Origin: Alphaproteobacteria bacterium
Lineage (GTDB): Bacteria > Pseudomonadota > Alphaproteobacteria > RF32 > CAG-239
Length of the DNA stretch: 41,271 bases
Direction of reading: 5' to 3'
Assembly (NCBI GenBank): GCA_017626035.1
Contig: JAGAJR010000016.1
Coordinates: 1 to 41,271, forward strand
Below, piece after piece: positions 33,256-41,016 of the stretch. The number at the start of each line of letters is the position of its first letter. Position 1 is the stretch's first letter. The position numbers and the translations under genes were made by a program. The notes beneath the pieces were generated by a model that had not been told where the DNA came from, made no database searches, and saw only the letters and a program-made list of their open reading frames with translations.

Positions 33256-34365
33256 TTATTTTACATAAATCTGAACTTCAGATGATGTTGCTTCGGCACT
33301 GGAACGTGCTGTCAAAGCAATTTTGTCAGCTCCTACGCCCATAGAAACCATTTCCTGAAAAATATCTGACGCATGATTTCTGGCATTGGACTTTGCCAAT
33401 TGAGTTCCGTTGGTCGGATTAACGGCAACAACTTCAAACATAACCCCTGGCTTTTTTTGCAAAGCACTGCTGACGGCACGTTTTAAACCGTCTTTATAGT
33501 TAACGTTGGATTTATTAAACTTGGCAACAAACAAAGGTTTGCCGGATGCGGCGGCATCTTGTCTGTAAAATGCCGGAGCAACGGATGAACTGACCAGCGG
33601 AGAGTTATTAACACCATAACTTCCGACTTTAATGGCATTGCTCAAATCGGCAATATAGTTGCTTGCCGTGTCAATATATTGTTTTTGACGGGCAGTGTCG
33701 GCATTAATTTCAGACAAAAGACTGTTAATCAAAATAGACGTCTGATTGGTTTCATTTTCCAAAATGCGTAATTGTCTGTGGTCTTCGTCAACAGCACCGG
33801 ATACGGTGTAGGCGGCTTTGATTGAATCCAACAAATACGTTGTCATGGCAGCATCGGAAGCAACACGGGAAGACAACTGACTCAAAGAGTTGGTGTTGTT
33901 ATTCATAACCTGAATATTGCTCTGGGCATTTTGCAGCATAGCATACATCTGCGGGTTGCCCGGAGTAGTGCCTACCTGTAATTTAGCCTCAATAGTGCCG
34001 ATGGTTTTGTGGTACTGTAAAGCATTGTTAATGACTGATCCGCGAATTTTCTGCAATTCTTCGTTATGGTTGCGGATAGCTGTTTGCAATTGAGCCAGTT
34101 CATTTCTGAAAGTAACAACTTTCTGCCCGACAAAAGTTCCGGTGTTGCTGCCGCTTTTAACTTCAATCGGTTCGAAATTTGTGGAACCGAGTTGCGGAAC
34201 ATCATCTTTTTTCAAAGAAGAATAAATACTTCCGTCTTTAACGGATTCCTCTTGTGAATCGGAACCGAGCAAAGAAGGGAACAAAGCGTCTGAACTGAAA
34301 GTGCAGCCGCTCATTAAAAGCAATGAGCAGGAGAATAAAGACAATCTAATAGCTATTTTTTTCAT
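33256..34365 (-). CDS. Lipoprotein with helical stalk and degenerate OmpA-like C-terminus
   Basis: This is a 369-residue envelope protein. The lipoprotein signal MKKIAIRLSLFSCSLLLMSG ends at lipidated Cys21 in LMSGC. After a disordered part, residues 80-250 are predicted helical with many Gln and Asn (coiled-coil stalk). The last 100 residues (VMFEVVAVNP... then ...NARNHASDIFQEMVSMGVGA, ending SSEVQIYVK) follow the order of OmpA-like peptidoglycan-binding domains, but the usual Asp and Arg that hold diaminopimelate are not evident. A monocistronic unit with its own terminator. The role is probably structural in the envelope; this is inference. Confidence 0.75.
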   Translation of the reverse strand: MKKIAIRLSLFSCSLLLMSGCTFSSDALFPSLLGSDSQEESVKDGSIYSSLKKDDVPQLGSTNFEPIEVKSGSNTGTFVGQKVVTFRNELAQLQTAIRNHNEELQKIRGSVINNALQYHKTIGTIEAKLQVGTTPGNPQMYAMLQNAQSNIQVMNNNTNSLSQLSSRVASDAAMTTYLLDSIKAAYTVSGAVDEDHRQLRILENETNQTSILINSLLSEINADTARQKQYIDTASNYIADLSNAIKVGSYGVNNSPLVSSSVAPAFYRQDAAASGKPLFVAKFNKSNVNYKDGLKRAVSSALQKKPGVMFEVVAVNPTNGTQLAKSNARNHASDIFQEMVSMGVGADKIALTARSSAEATSSEVQIYVK

Positions 34366-34564
34366 TTAACAAAGTACCTTTTTGAAAACTTGTGTTATAT
34401 AACGTATATGCTTTTTACACTTTTAACTTATTTTGTAAAGGTAATTTTGCAAAAAAACAAGTAAGAATTTGTATTTATTACTAATTATTACGAAATAAGT
34501 GTCGATTTGCGGAAAGTGTAGAAGAAATAGATTAAAATTCTTTTAAATTAGTTGAATTTTTTGC

Positions 34565-34593
34565 TTGCAAAAAAAAAGATTTCGAAGTATTAA
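34565..34593 (+). promoter_or_regulatory. Promoter of tRNA-Arg
   Basis: TTGCAA (34565-34570), 17 bases, TATTAA (34588-34593). The mature tRNA starts 22 bases later. The rest of the 34366-34564 gap is AT-rich, and I see nothing else in it. Confidence 0.55.
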
Positions 34594-34615
34594 GACTATG
34601 CAAATGCAAACAGAT

Positions 34616-34692
34616 GCACTCGTAGCTCAATTGGATAGAGCATCTGACTACGGATCAGAAGGTTGTGAGTTCGAACCCCGCCGAGTGCGCCA
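34616..34692 (+). tRNA. tRNA-Arg (anticodon ACG)
   Basis: This is a 77-base cloverleaf. Acceptor GCACTCG pairs with CGAGTGC, the anticodon stem TCTGA/TCAGA holds loop CTACGGA with anticodon ACG, the T arm has GTTCGAACC, the discriminator is G and CCA is encoded. It reads CGN arginine codons after A-to-I editing. Confidence 0.97.
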
Positions 34693-34699
34693 TAAAAAA

Positions 34700-34724
34700 T
34701 CCCTCCCTTGCGGAGGGTTTTTTT
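34700..34724 (+). terminator. Terminator after tRNA-Arg
   Basis: CCCTCC (34701-34706) pairs with GGAGGG (34712-34717), then seven T bases. Confidence 0.9.
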
Positions 34725-34775
34725 ATGGCTTGTGCACGAACGAGGTAAGAACTCACAACATAATAAAAGGTTTGA
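34703..34775 (+). repeat. Direct repeat of tRNA trailer, copy 1
   Basis: This 73-base unit starts inside the terminator and runs through GGTTTGA. It is nearly identical to 34853-34924, with a few substitutions and one one-base gap. Confidence 0.85.
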
Positions 34776-34852
34776 GTTCGGTCCGAAGTGAAACGTAGGA
34801 CGGCGAAAGAGCAGAGCGAGAGAGCCACCCCCGCCGCCGGCTTGTCCGGAAT
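34776..34852. other. GC-rich 77-base spacer between the two trailer repeats
   Basis: This segment is much richer in G and C than the flanks and has the same length as the tRNA. It shows short inverted pairs (GTCC/GGAC, CCGG/CCGG). It is not a tRNA by eye, and no reading frame is credible. It could be a small structured RNA or a decayed gene. Confidence 0.35.
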
Positions 34853-34924
34853 CTCCCTTGCGGAGGGTTTTTTTATGGCCTGTGCACGGGCAAGTAAGAA
34901 CTCACAACATAATAAAAAGTTTGA
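34853..34924 (+). repeat. Direct repeat of tRNA trailer, copy 2
   Basis: This is the second copy, starting exactly 150 bases after the first. The terminator stem is shortened to CTCC/GGAG, but the seven T bases are kept. It ends five bases before the stop codon of the minus-strand methyltransferase gene. Confidence 0.85.
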
Positions 34925-34928
34925 AACT

Positions 34929-35498
34929 TTACATCATCATATTTTGTTCCCGACTTTTTTCTGCGGCAAAAAAGACGATGCCGTGCGTATAATCGGAAAT
35001 GGGCAAAACAGAACTTTCAATTTCTTTTTCCTGATATTCCAGAATATGCAGATTTTGTTTTTTCCCCCAATCCAGGAGTTCGTTTTCCAAAAAAGGCCCC
35101 ATTTCCTTTTCATCAGAAGAGACGGGAGCTTTCTGGGTAAAGCTTTTGATAAAAATTAATCCGCCGGGGGAGAGGGCTTGGGAAATATTGTCCAAGATAA
35201 TGTTTCTGTTTTTTAAATCAAGAAACTGTAACACGTTAAAAGCGACAATGACATTAAACTTGTTTTTGGGAAAGTCGAATTTCAAAATGTCTTCTTTCAG
35301 CCAATGTATATTCAGCGAGGAAGGAAGATTATCCGGGAGCATAATGTCAATTCCGGTAACATTTAAGCCGAGGCTGGCCAGATAAAGGCTTTCGGCACCG
35401 TTTGCACAGCCGATATCCAAAGCCGAACCTTGGTTTCTCAAACGTCCTTCATAACGTTCCAAAAAGTCGGATATTTTCATCCCGAAATAGTTATCCAT
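34929..35498 (-). CDS. Class I SAM-dependent methyltransferase
   Basis: The 189-residue protein has the Rossmann methyltransferase core: motif I ALDIGCANGAESLYLA (26-41) binding S-adenosylmethionine, the acidic end of strand 2 (VTGIDIML), then NVIVAFNVLQFLD as motif IV and LSPGGLIFIKSFT as the motif VI region. It is short, like TehB/UbiE-type small-molecule methyltransferases; the substrate cannot be told. A very good ribosome binding site (GGAGG, seven to eight bases) precedes the ATG. The sequence ends in the odd run NMMM. There is no neighbour that suggests a pathway. Confidence 0.85.
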   Translation of the reverse strand: MDNYFGMKISDFLERYEGRLRNQGSALDIGCANGAESLYLASLGLNVTGIDIMLPDNLPSSLNIHWLKEDILKFDFPKNKFNVIVAFNVLQFLDLKNRNIILDNISQALSPGGLIFIKSFTQKAPVSSDEKEMGPFLENELLDWGKKQNLHILEYQEKEIESSVLPISDYTHGIVFFAAEKSREQNMMM

Positions 35499-35652
35499 AA
35501 CCTATCCTCCGGGCTGAATATAATCGCAAAAGCGACAATTTCCAGAGGCCTGACGAATTCGAAACATAAGGAAATCTTATTTGATTTGTCTTCTGATAAA
35601 TTCTCTTTCAATATTATTATATGAATTTGGACTATCAGAATGGAGATATGAA

Positions 35653-36171
35653 ATGAAACACGGCGAAAATTTTACTTTAGGGGAATATGTGATTATCAAA
35701 AAGCCGGATTTGGTTGAAGTTGGCGATAATGTGCGTATTTCTGATTTTTGCCGGATATCCTCGGCTTGCGATATCGGCTCCGATTGTGAAATTGCCTGCG
35801 GAACTTATATCTCCGGCGGAGACGGAAAATACACTTTCAAAATGGGAAGTTATTCCAGCTTGGCGGCCGGTGTCAAAGTCTGGCTCAGTTCCAACGACTA
35901 TGTAAATGAACTGATTACCCATTCCGTTCCGACAGTTAAAGAAATTCAGGGGAATGTTACCATGGAAAAATACACCGGTGTCGGGACAAATTCCGTAATT
36001 ATGCCGAATAACCACATTCCTGAAGGAGTCAGTATCGGTGCTTTGAGTTTCGTTCCGTCCAATTACAAGTTTGAACCGTGGACGGTTTATGCCGGACGGC
36101 CGATACGCCCGATAAAAAAACGTAACAAAGAAAATGTTTTAAATACTTTGAAAAAACTCGGGAAACTCTGA
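35653..36171 (+). CDS. Hexapeptide-repeat acyltransferase
   Basis: The 172-residue protein (start MKHGENFTLGEYVIIKKP, GGAG seven bases before) is a left-handed beta-helix transferase, probably O- or N-acetylating a sugar with acetyl-CoA. Hexapeptide periodicity is visible in VEVGDNVRISDFCRISSACD and in MEKYTGVGTNSVIMPNNHIP. The closing KFEPWTVYAGRPIRPIKKR is typical of WbbJ-like sugar acetyltransferases, where GxPA is common. A longer frame from 35581 lacks support. The 3' end overlaps the convergent gene at 36139 by 33 bases. No LPS or capsule cluster is near. Confidence 0.85.
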   Translation: MKHGENFTLGEYVIIKKPDLVEVGDNVRISDFCRISSACDIGSDCEIACGTYISGGDGKYTFKMGSYSSLAAGVKVWLSSNDYVNELITHSVPTVKEIQGNVTMEKYTGVGTNSVIMPNNHIPEGVSIGALSFVPSNYKFEPWTVYAGRPIRPIKKRNKENVLNTLKKLGKL

Positions 36172-36690
36172 TTTTTTTATCAAAGAAAGATAACGGGACG
36201 GAATGATTCCACCTTTGATAATCAGTAAATAATAGCGGATGAAGGCAAATCTCCAGCCTTTTTCGTCATTACAGATTGACCAGTCTACGGGGGAAAAATC
36301 TATTTCAGGAAGAGAAATTTTATTTAAAACTTCATCACATCCCCGCTTTTGTAAATCTTGCCGCCCCATTACCGACGGACTGACATAAACGCTCTCAATT
36401 AAGCCGTCTTTATTTAAACTGTCGACGTCAATTGCAAATAAATCGGCGTTTTCAATAAAATTTTTCAAAGACAGGGACTTTTCATGCCATTTAATCGGTT
36501 CGGAAAAACAGCGAATGCCGCGGCTGCGTCCGGAAAAGCAGTTTTCCATCCATTGGGTAATACCGGCATGGGTTGTTTCTCCCGAACGCTTAAAATAATA
36601 GCTTAAATCAGCCTGAGGATTTTGCGAAAAGGACAATAACCCCTGTTGAAGAACATTATTCCCCTTGGCAACATAGTGATAGAGTTTCAT
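36139..36690 (-). CDS. Unknown protein co-transcribed with feoB
   Basis: I do not recognise this 183-residue protein. The ATG at 36688-36690 lies two bases after the feoB stop, with GGGAG overlapping the end of feoB, so it is surely in the feo operon. It is soluble, without signal or membrane segment. Striking segments are MKLYHYVAKGNNVLQQGLLS, WMENCFSGRSRGIRCFSEPI and DLFAIDVDSLNKDG. The opening LYHYV...GLLS is faintly like the start of ADP-ribosyltransferase-fold proteins, but no catalytic triad is clear, and I do not assign that function. A longer frame from 36756 would overlap feoB and is rejected. Confidence 0.6.
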   Translation of the reverse strand: MKLYHYVAKGNNVLQQGLLSFSQNPQADLSYYFKRSGETTHAGITQWMENCFSGRSRGIRCFSEPIKWHEKSLSLKNFIENADLFAIDVDSLNKDGLIESVYVSPSVMGRQDLQKRGCDEVLNKISLPEIDFSPVDWSICNDEKGWRFAFIRYYLLIIKGGIIPSRYLSLIKKSEFPEFFQSI

Positions 36691-36692
36691 TT

Positions 36693-39062
36693 TCAGGCTC
36701 CCAATAAAAGTCCTGCCTGATATACGAGAAAAGCCACGCTCCAGGCAATGCCGCATTGCAAAAAGACAACCAGTATGGCGTAATTTCTGCCTAATTCCCG
36801 TTTAACCGTGGCAATTGCGGCAACACAAGGCGTGTATAATAAAGAAAAGACCAAAAAGACAAAAGCGGTCAGTTGTGTAAACAGCAACGGAAGCTTTTCA
36901 ATGTCTCCGCCCAGAAGAACCCCTAATGTGCTGATAACGCTTTCTTTAGCCATAAATCCGGTAAGGAAGGCGGTGGAGATTTTCCAATCGTCGATTCCCA
37001 GCGGTTCAAATACCGGAACTAAAATATTTCCCAATGCGGCAAGCAAACTTTCGGAAGAGTTATTGACCAGATTAAGACGGCTGTCAAAACTTTGAAGAAA
37101 CCAAATTAAAATTGCCGCTCTGAAAATAATGGTAAAAGCTTTGGTAACAAATCCCTTGGCTTTTGCGTAAATCAAACGGTAAACATTTACGGCACCGGGC
37201 ATTCTGTAGTTAGGGAGTTCCATAACAAAAGGAACAGGCTGCCCTTTAAATGCGAATAACTTAATGGCATACGCAAACAGGATACCGACGATAATGCCGA
37301 TCAGATACAAACATAAAATCACTTCTGCTTGGTTATATTTGAAAAAAGCGGCAGTAAATAAAACATAAATCGGAAGTTTCGCCGAACAGCTCATAAACGG
37401 AATTAACAAAATAGTCATTTTCCGGTCTCTTTCCGACGGCAGGGTGCGAGTTGCCATAATGGCGGGAACCGAACAGCCGAAACCAATCAGCATCGGGACA
37501 AAACTTCGTCCGGATAAGCCGATTTTTCTTAACAGTTTATCCATAACAAAGGCCACCCGAGCCATATATCCGCTGTCTTCCAAAATGGAGAGGAAGAAAA
37601 ACAAAACGACAATAACCGGCAAAAAGCTTAAAACGCTGCCGACCCCGGCAAAAACACCGTCAATAATCAATGAGTGAACCACGGAATTTAACCCGTAAGC
37701 GGTTAGAGCCTCATCTGTTTTGTCGGTTACATATGCAATCAGACTTTCAGTCGTATCCGAAAGAAACAGACCGAGAGAGCCGAATGTCAGATAAAAAATA
37801 GAAGCCATAATGGCAATAAATGCAAATAAGGCCGTATATTTTCCGGTTAAAATTTTGTCGGCGTAAATCGTAAGTTTGTGTCCGATAGTTTCTTCCGGAC
37901 GGAAAACGAAGGCTTCGCACAATCTTTCAATAAATGAAAAACGCATATCTGCCAAAGCGGCTTCTTTGTCGAGTCCGCGTTCTTTTTCCATGTCGGAGAT
38001 AATTCTGGAGCAGGTTTGCTTCTCAGACTTATCCAAATTAAGGGCATTGATAATGGGCATATCGCCTTCAATAAGTTTGGTAGCGGCAAAACGGGGAGGC
38101 AGGTTAGCTCTTTTGGCATGGTCTTCAATCAGATGGACAATGGAATGGATACATCTGTGAAGACATCCTTCTGTTTTGCTGTCAGCATCGCAAAAGTCCA
38201 GACGATGAGGGAATTCTTTGTATCTGGCAACGTTGACCGCATGTTCTATTAACTCTTCCACCCCTTCGTTTTTGGCTGCGGAAATCGGGATAACCGGAAC
38301 GCCGAGAACATTTTCTAAAGCGTTAACATTAACGTTACCACCATTTTTATTAACTTCATCCATCATATTGAGAGCGATAACCATTGGCACGTTCAGTTCA
38401 ATCAACTGCATGGTAAGAAACAGGTTTCGTTCAATATTTCCGGCATCAACGATGTTGATAATAGCGTCCGGTTTTTCGTTAAGAATAAAGTTTCGGGAAA
38501 CAATCTCTTCTTTGCTGTAAGGGGAAAGGGAATAAATTCCTGGTAAATCGGTAATAGTAACTTCCGGATGATTTTTAACAATACCGTCTGTCCGGTCGAT
38601 TGTTACGCCGGGAAAATTTCCGACATGTTGGTTTGCCCCGGTAAGTTTGTTAAACAATGTTGTTTTGCCGCAGTTCTGATTGCCGACAAGAGCCAGACGG
38701 AGCGGCCGTTCGGGATAATCGGGAGAATCTTTTTTGTTCTGATAAGTGCTGCTTTCCCCGATTTTAGAATGTTCTATATTTGAAAAGTCTTGGCTTTTTG
38801 GGGGAAGGGGGCAGAATTTTCCGGCATCGGTAATGTTTATCTTGGCGGCATCGTTTTTTCTTAAAGTAAGTTCATAGCCGCGGACGTTTATTTCAAGAGG
38901 GTCGCCCAAGGGGGCTTTTTTGACCATGGTAATCCGAACCCCCGGCGTGATTCCCATATTCATAATGTGAGAGCGTAAGGCTTTGTCTTCGCATTCAATA
39001 GATGAAATAACGGCACTTTTTCCGGCCGGAAGCTCAGCTAATGTATTGTAATTTTTGGCCAT
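36693..39062 (-). CDS. feoB: Ferrous iron transporter with fused FeoA and FeoB domains
   Basis: This 789-residue inner-membrane protein takes up Fe(II). The ATG at 39060-39062 (MAKNYNTLAE) follows GGAG by seven bases. Residues 6-78 form an SH3-like FeoA domain (LRSHIMNMGITPGVRITMVK). A 40-residue linker leads to the G domain: G1 GNQNCGKT (127-134), then NFPGVTIDRT, DLPGIYSL, NMMDE and SAAKNEG. The GDI domain and the membrane core follow, with two gate regions, including LSGRSFVPMLIGFGCSVPAI with the conserved Cys. FeoA is normally a separate small protein; fusion is known in some bacteria. No FeoC is seen; the next gene is unknown. Confidence 0.96.
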   Translation of the reverse strand: MAKNYNTLAELPAGKSAVISSIECEDKALRSHIMNMGITPGVRITMVKKAPLGDPLEINVRGYELTLRKNDAAKINITDAGKFCPLPPKSQDFSNIEHSKIGESSTYQNKKDSPDYPERPLRLALVGNQNCGKTTLFNKLTGANQHVGNFPGVTIDRTDGIVKNHPEVTITDLPGIYSLSPYSKEEIVSRNFILNEKPDAIINIVDAGNIERNLFLTMQLIELNVPMVIALNMMDEVNKNGGNVNVNALENVLGVPVIPISAAKNEGVEELIEHAVNVARYKEFPHRLDFCDADSKTEGCLHRCIHSIVHLIEDHAKRANLPPRFAATKLIEGDMPIINALNLDKSEKQTCSRIISDMEKERGLDKEAALADMRFSFIERLCEAFVFRPEETIGHKLTIYADKILTGKYTALFAFIAIMASIFYLTFGSLGLFLSDTTESLIAYVTDKTDEALTAYGLNSVVHSLIIDGVFAGVGSVLSFLPVIVVLFFFLSILEDSGYMARVAFVMDKLLRKIGLSGRSFVPMLIGFGCSVPAIMATRTLPSERDRKMTILLIPFMSCSAKLPIYVLFTAAFFKYNQAEVILCLYLIGIIVGILFAYAIKLFAFKGQPVPFVMELPNYRMPGAVNVYRLIYAKAKGFVTKAFTIIFRAAILIWFLQSFDSRLNLVNNSSESLLAALGNILVPVFEPLGIDDWKISTAFLTGFMAKESVISTLGVLLGGDIEKLPLLFTQLTAFVFLVFSLLYTPCVAAIATVKRELGRNYAILVVFLQCGIAWSVAFLVYQAGLLLGA

Positions 39063-39087
39063 AAACATTCTCCAAACAATCATTTTC

Positions 39088-39115
39088 AATATAGGAGGTA
39101 TAGTTAATTTTTCAA
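39088..39115 (-). promoter_or_regulatory. Promoter of the feo operon
   Basis: On the minus strand TTGAAA (39115-39110) and TATATT (39093-39088) are 16 bases apart, with the start codon about 25 bases on. I see no clear Fur or FNR box. Confidence 0.45.
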
Positions 39116-39133
39116 AAAATGTAAATGATGAAG

Positions 39134-39166
39134 TATAAAAAAAGACCCTGAGAATATCAGGGTCTT
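39134..39166 (-). terminator. Rho-independent terminator of the DUF805 gene
   Basis: AAGACCCTGA (39142-39151) pairs with TCAGGGTCTT (39157-39166). Read on the minus strand a run of T bases follows. Confidence 0.92.
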
Positions 39167-39184
39167 AAAGTGTATTAAATAAGC

Positions 39185-39565
39185 TTAAGCGGCTTTTTTC
39201 TGGTTGGATTTTGTATCTTCCGCAGCATTTTGTGTCGGCAGGCAGAACATAACCAGTAAAGCAATCGGGCCGGCAATCGGAACCAAAGCAATCAAATACC
39301 ACCAACCGGATTTGTTGATGTCATGCAAACGGCGAATACCGATGGAAATGCTTGGAACGAGCAAAGCCAACCCTAAAATTGTAGAGAAAAGACGCATATT
39401 GAAAAGAGCGTCAACAATAGCAAAAGGAAGGCTGACAATGAAATAACAAAGAACATAATACCAATATTGAGAACGGGTAGCCCGGCCTTTGATATTAGTA
39501 TATTGTGTTTTTACAACATTAACGAAATAGTCGTTAAAACCTTTTTTTAATTTTTCCAAATTCAT
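39185..39565 (-). CDS. DUF805 family membrane protein
   Basis: The 126-residue protein matches the DUF805/YhaH type. An amphipathic start leads to KGRATRSQYWYYVLCYFIVS, then a helix, the segment VPSISIGIRRLHDINKSGWW (about 70-89) that is diagnostic for the family, and a last helix before a Lys-rich tail. Three to four membrane helices. The function of the family is not established. It has CAGGAG seven to eight bases before the ATG and its own terminator, so it is a single-gene unit. Confidence 0.9.
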   Translation of the reverse strand: MNLEKLKKGFNDYFVNVVKTQYTNIKGRATRSQYWYYVLCYFIVSLPFAIVDALFNMRLFSTILGLALLVPSISIGIRRLHDINKSGWWYLIALVPIAGPIALLVMFCLPTQNAAEDTKSNQKKAA

Positions 39566-39681
39566 AATTTATCTCCTGAAACAAATAAAGCAAAATACAA
39601 AAATTTATGCGTTTTTATAAAATCAAATACAGATTGACTGAAAAATCAAATAAAAAATGCAGAATGTTCAGAAAAAATTTG

Positions 39682-39709
39682 TAAACAAAACCCGCCACAA
39701 GGGCGGGCT
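39682..39709 (-). terminator. Terminator after tRNA-Ser
   Basis: On the minus strand GCCCGCC pairs with GGCGGGT (loop CTTGT), followed by TTTGTTT. Confidence 0.88.
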
Positions 39710-39719
39710 TTCTTGTAAA

Positions 39720-39810
39720 TGGCGGATAGAGTGGGATTCGAACCCACGGTACCCTTTGGGGGTACACACGATTTCCAATCGTGCGCCTTCGACCACTCGG
39801 CCATCTATCC
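39720..39810 (-). tRNA. tRNA-Ser (anticodon GGA)
   Basis: This is a 91-base class II tRNA. Acceptor GGATAGA pairs with TCTATCC, the anticodon stem CACGA/TCGTG holds loop TTGGAAA with anticodon GGA, a long variable arm (GTACCCCCAAAGGGTAC) is present, the T loop is GTTCGAATC and CCA is encoded. It reads UCC and UCU. Confidence 0.97.
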
Positions 39811-39824
39811 ATATCTCGGTTACC

Positions 39825-39853
39825 TAATAACCATATTATTGTTTTTTTAGCAA
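39825..39853 (-). promoter_or_regulatory. Promoter of tRNA-Ser
   Basis: On the minus strand TTGCTA (39853-39848) and TTATTA (39830-39825) are 17 bases apart; the mature tRNA begins 15 bases after the -10. Confidence 0.5.
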
Positions 39854-39868
39854 GTGTTTTTTATCAAA

Positions 39869-41011
39869 TTATGTTAATTCATTCAATTTTTTGTTCAAGA
39901 TTATCATTAAAAGGGTAAGAAACAACAATGCCGGAATGAAAAAAGCCATTCCCGCAGATGAGATAAACACGCCGATGAGAGGGGTAAGCAACGCAACGCC
40001 CAAAGATGCCGCCCCGGCTTGAAATCCGGTTAAATACGCTCCGGTTTTACTGCCGAAACGTTTAGGCGTTTCGTGCATCATTGACGGATAAATACCGGAA
40101 AAACTGAAACCGGTTAAACATAATCCGGTTAAAATAACGACTTTTTCCTCACTCAACAACATGAGCAAGCCTGCAACGGAGCCTAAAAAACTGTAGAATA
40201 AAACTTTTCTGTTGCCGAGCCGGTTAGCAAATAATCCGACGCCAAATCTTCCGAAAGTCAAAAAAGCCCAGTAACAAACAATAAATTTCCCGGCGGTGTC
40301 AATCGAAATATGCCGGTATTCGGTCAAAACACTGAAAAACCACAAGCCAATGCTGCTTTCACAAGTCGTATAAATGAAAAACAGGCTGACACTGAGATAA
40401 GCCGCAGCCTTATGGATTTTCTGAGGAACATTGTTATTGGCAGGTTGATTGGCTTTGTTTCTTTTCCAATAGCTGTTTGTTGCAATAAAAATGATGACTA
40501 AGCCGAGTTGTAAAGCAGCAATAATGCCGTAGCCGATTCTCCAGCCCAGATGATGTCCCAGGGAAAAGGTCATGATGGCAGGCCCCAAAGTTGCTCCGAT
40601 GCCCCAGCAGCCATGAAGCCAGTTCATATGCTTAGGAGAATAATTTTGGGCGACATAATCGTTAAGAGAAGCGTCTATGGTTCCGGCACCGATTCCGAGA
40701 GGAATGGTCGCCAAAATTAAAAAAAGTGATGTCTGACAAAAAGCATAGCCCGACAGTCCTCCGGCTGTCAGAAGCCCGCTGGTAATTAGAATGGCAGAAA
40801 TGGAATAGCGACGAATAAAATAACCGCTGGAAAAACCGGAAACAGCCGTAAGGATGGCGGTAATAAAGACCAATATTCCGGCCCAGTCTAAAGGTTTGTT
40901 GAAAAATTGCCGCATGGAAGGCCAGGCAATGCCCAGTACCTGATCAGGCAGCCCTAAACTGACAAAGCCCAAATATAAAACCAATAGAATAAGGAGTTTA
41001 TTTTTAGTCAT
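39869..41011 (-). CDS. Major facilitator superfamily transporter
   Basis: This is a 380-residue secondary transporter with about twelve membrane helices. It opens with LLILLVLYLGFVSLGLPDQV and AWPSMRQFF. The loop SGYFIRRYS between helices two and three is the place of MFS motif A. The segments GIGAGTIDASLNDYVAQNYS and NWLHGCWGIGATLGPAIM are like the sugar-type FucP/YbjJ-related group. The substrate cannot be stated. It starts five bases after the nitroreductase gene ends, so the two are co-transcribed. No hairpin lies between its 3' end and the tRNA promoter. Confidence 0.88.
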   Translation of the reverse strand: MTKNKLLILLVLYLGFVSLGLPDQVLGIAWPSMRQFFNKPLDWAGILVFITAILTAVSGFSSGYFIRRYSISAILITSGLLTAGGLSGYAFCQTSLFLILATIPLGIGAGTIDASLNDYVAQNYSPKHMNWLHGCWGIGATLGPAIMTFSLGHHLGWRIGYGIIAALQLGLVIIFIATNSYWKRNKANQPANNNVPQKIHKAAAYLSVSLFFIYTTCESSIGLWFFSVLTEYRHISIDTAGKFIVCYWAFLTFGRFGVGLFANRLGNRKVLFYSFLGSVAGLLMLLSEEKVVILTGLCLTGFSFSGIYPSMMHETPKRFGSKTGAYLTGFQAGAASLGVALLTPLIGVFISSAGMAFFIPALLFLTLLMIILNKKLNELT

Positions 41012-41016
41012 TGTCG

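Noticed and set aside
34565-34798. Plus-strand open frame of 77 codons
   Set aside because: It runs through the tRNA-Arg gene and its terminator.
34693-34930. Attachment sites of an integrated element at tRNA-Arg
   Set aside because: The repeats do not include the tRNA 3' end, and there is no integrase or mobile gene between them.
39063-39120. Fur or RirA operator before feoB
   Set aside because: GAAAATGATTGTTT is only a partial likeness; no convincing symmetric site.
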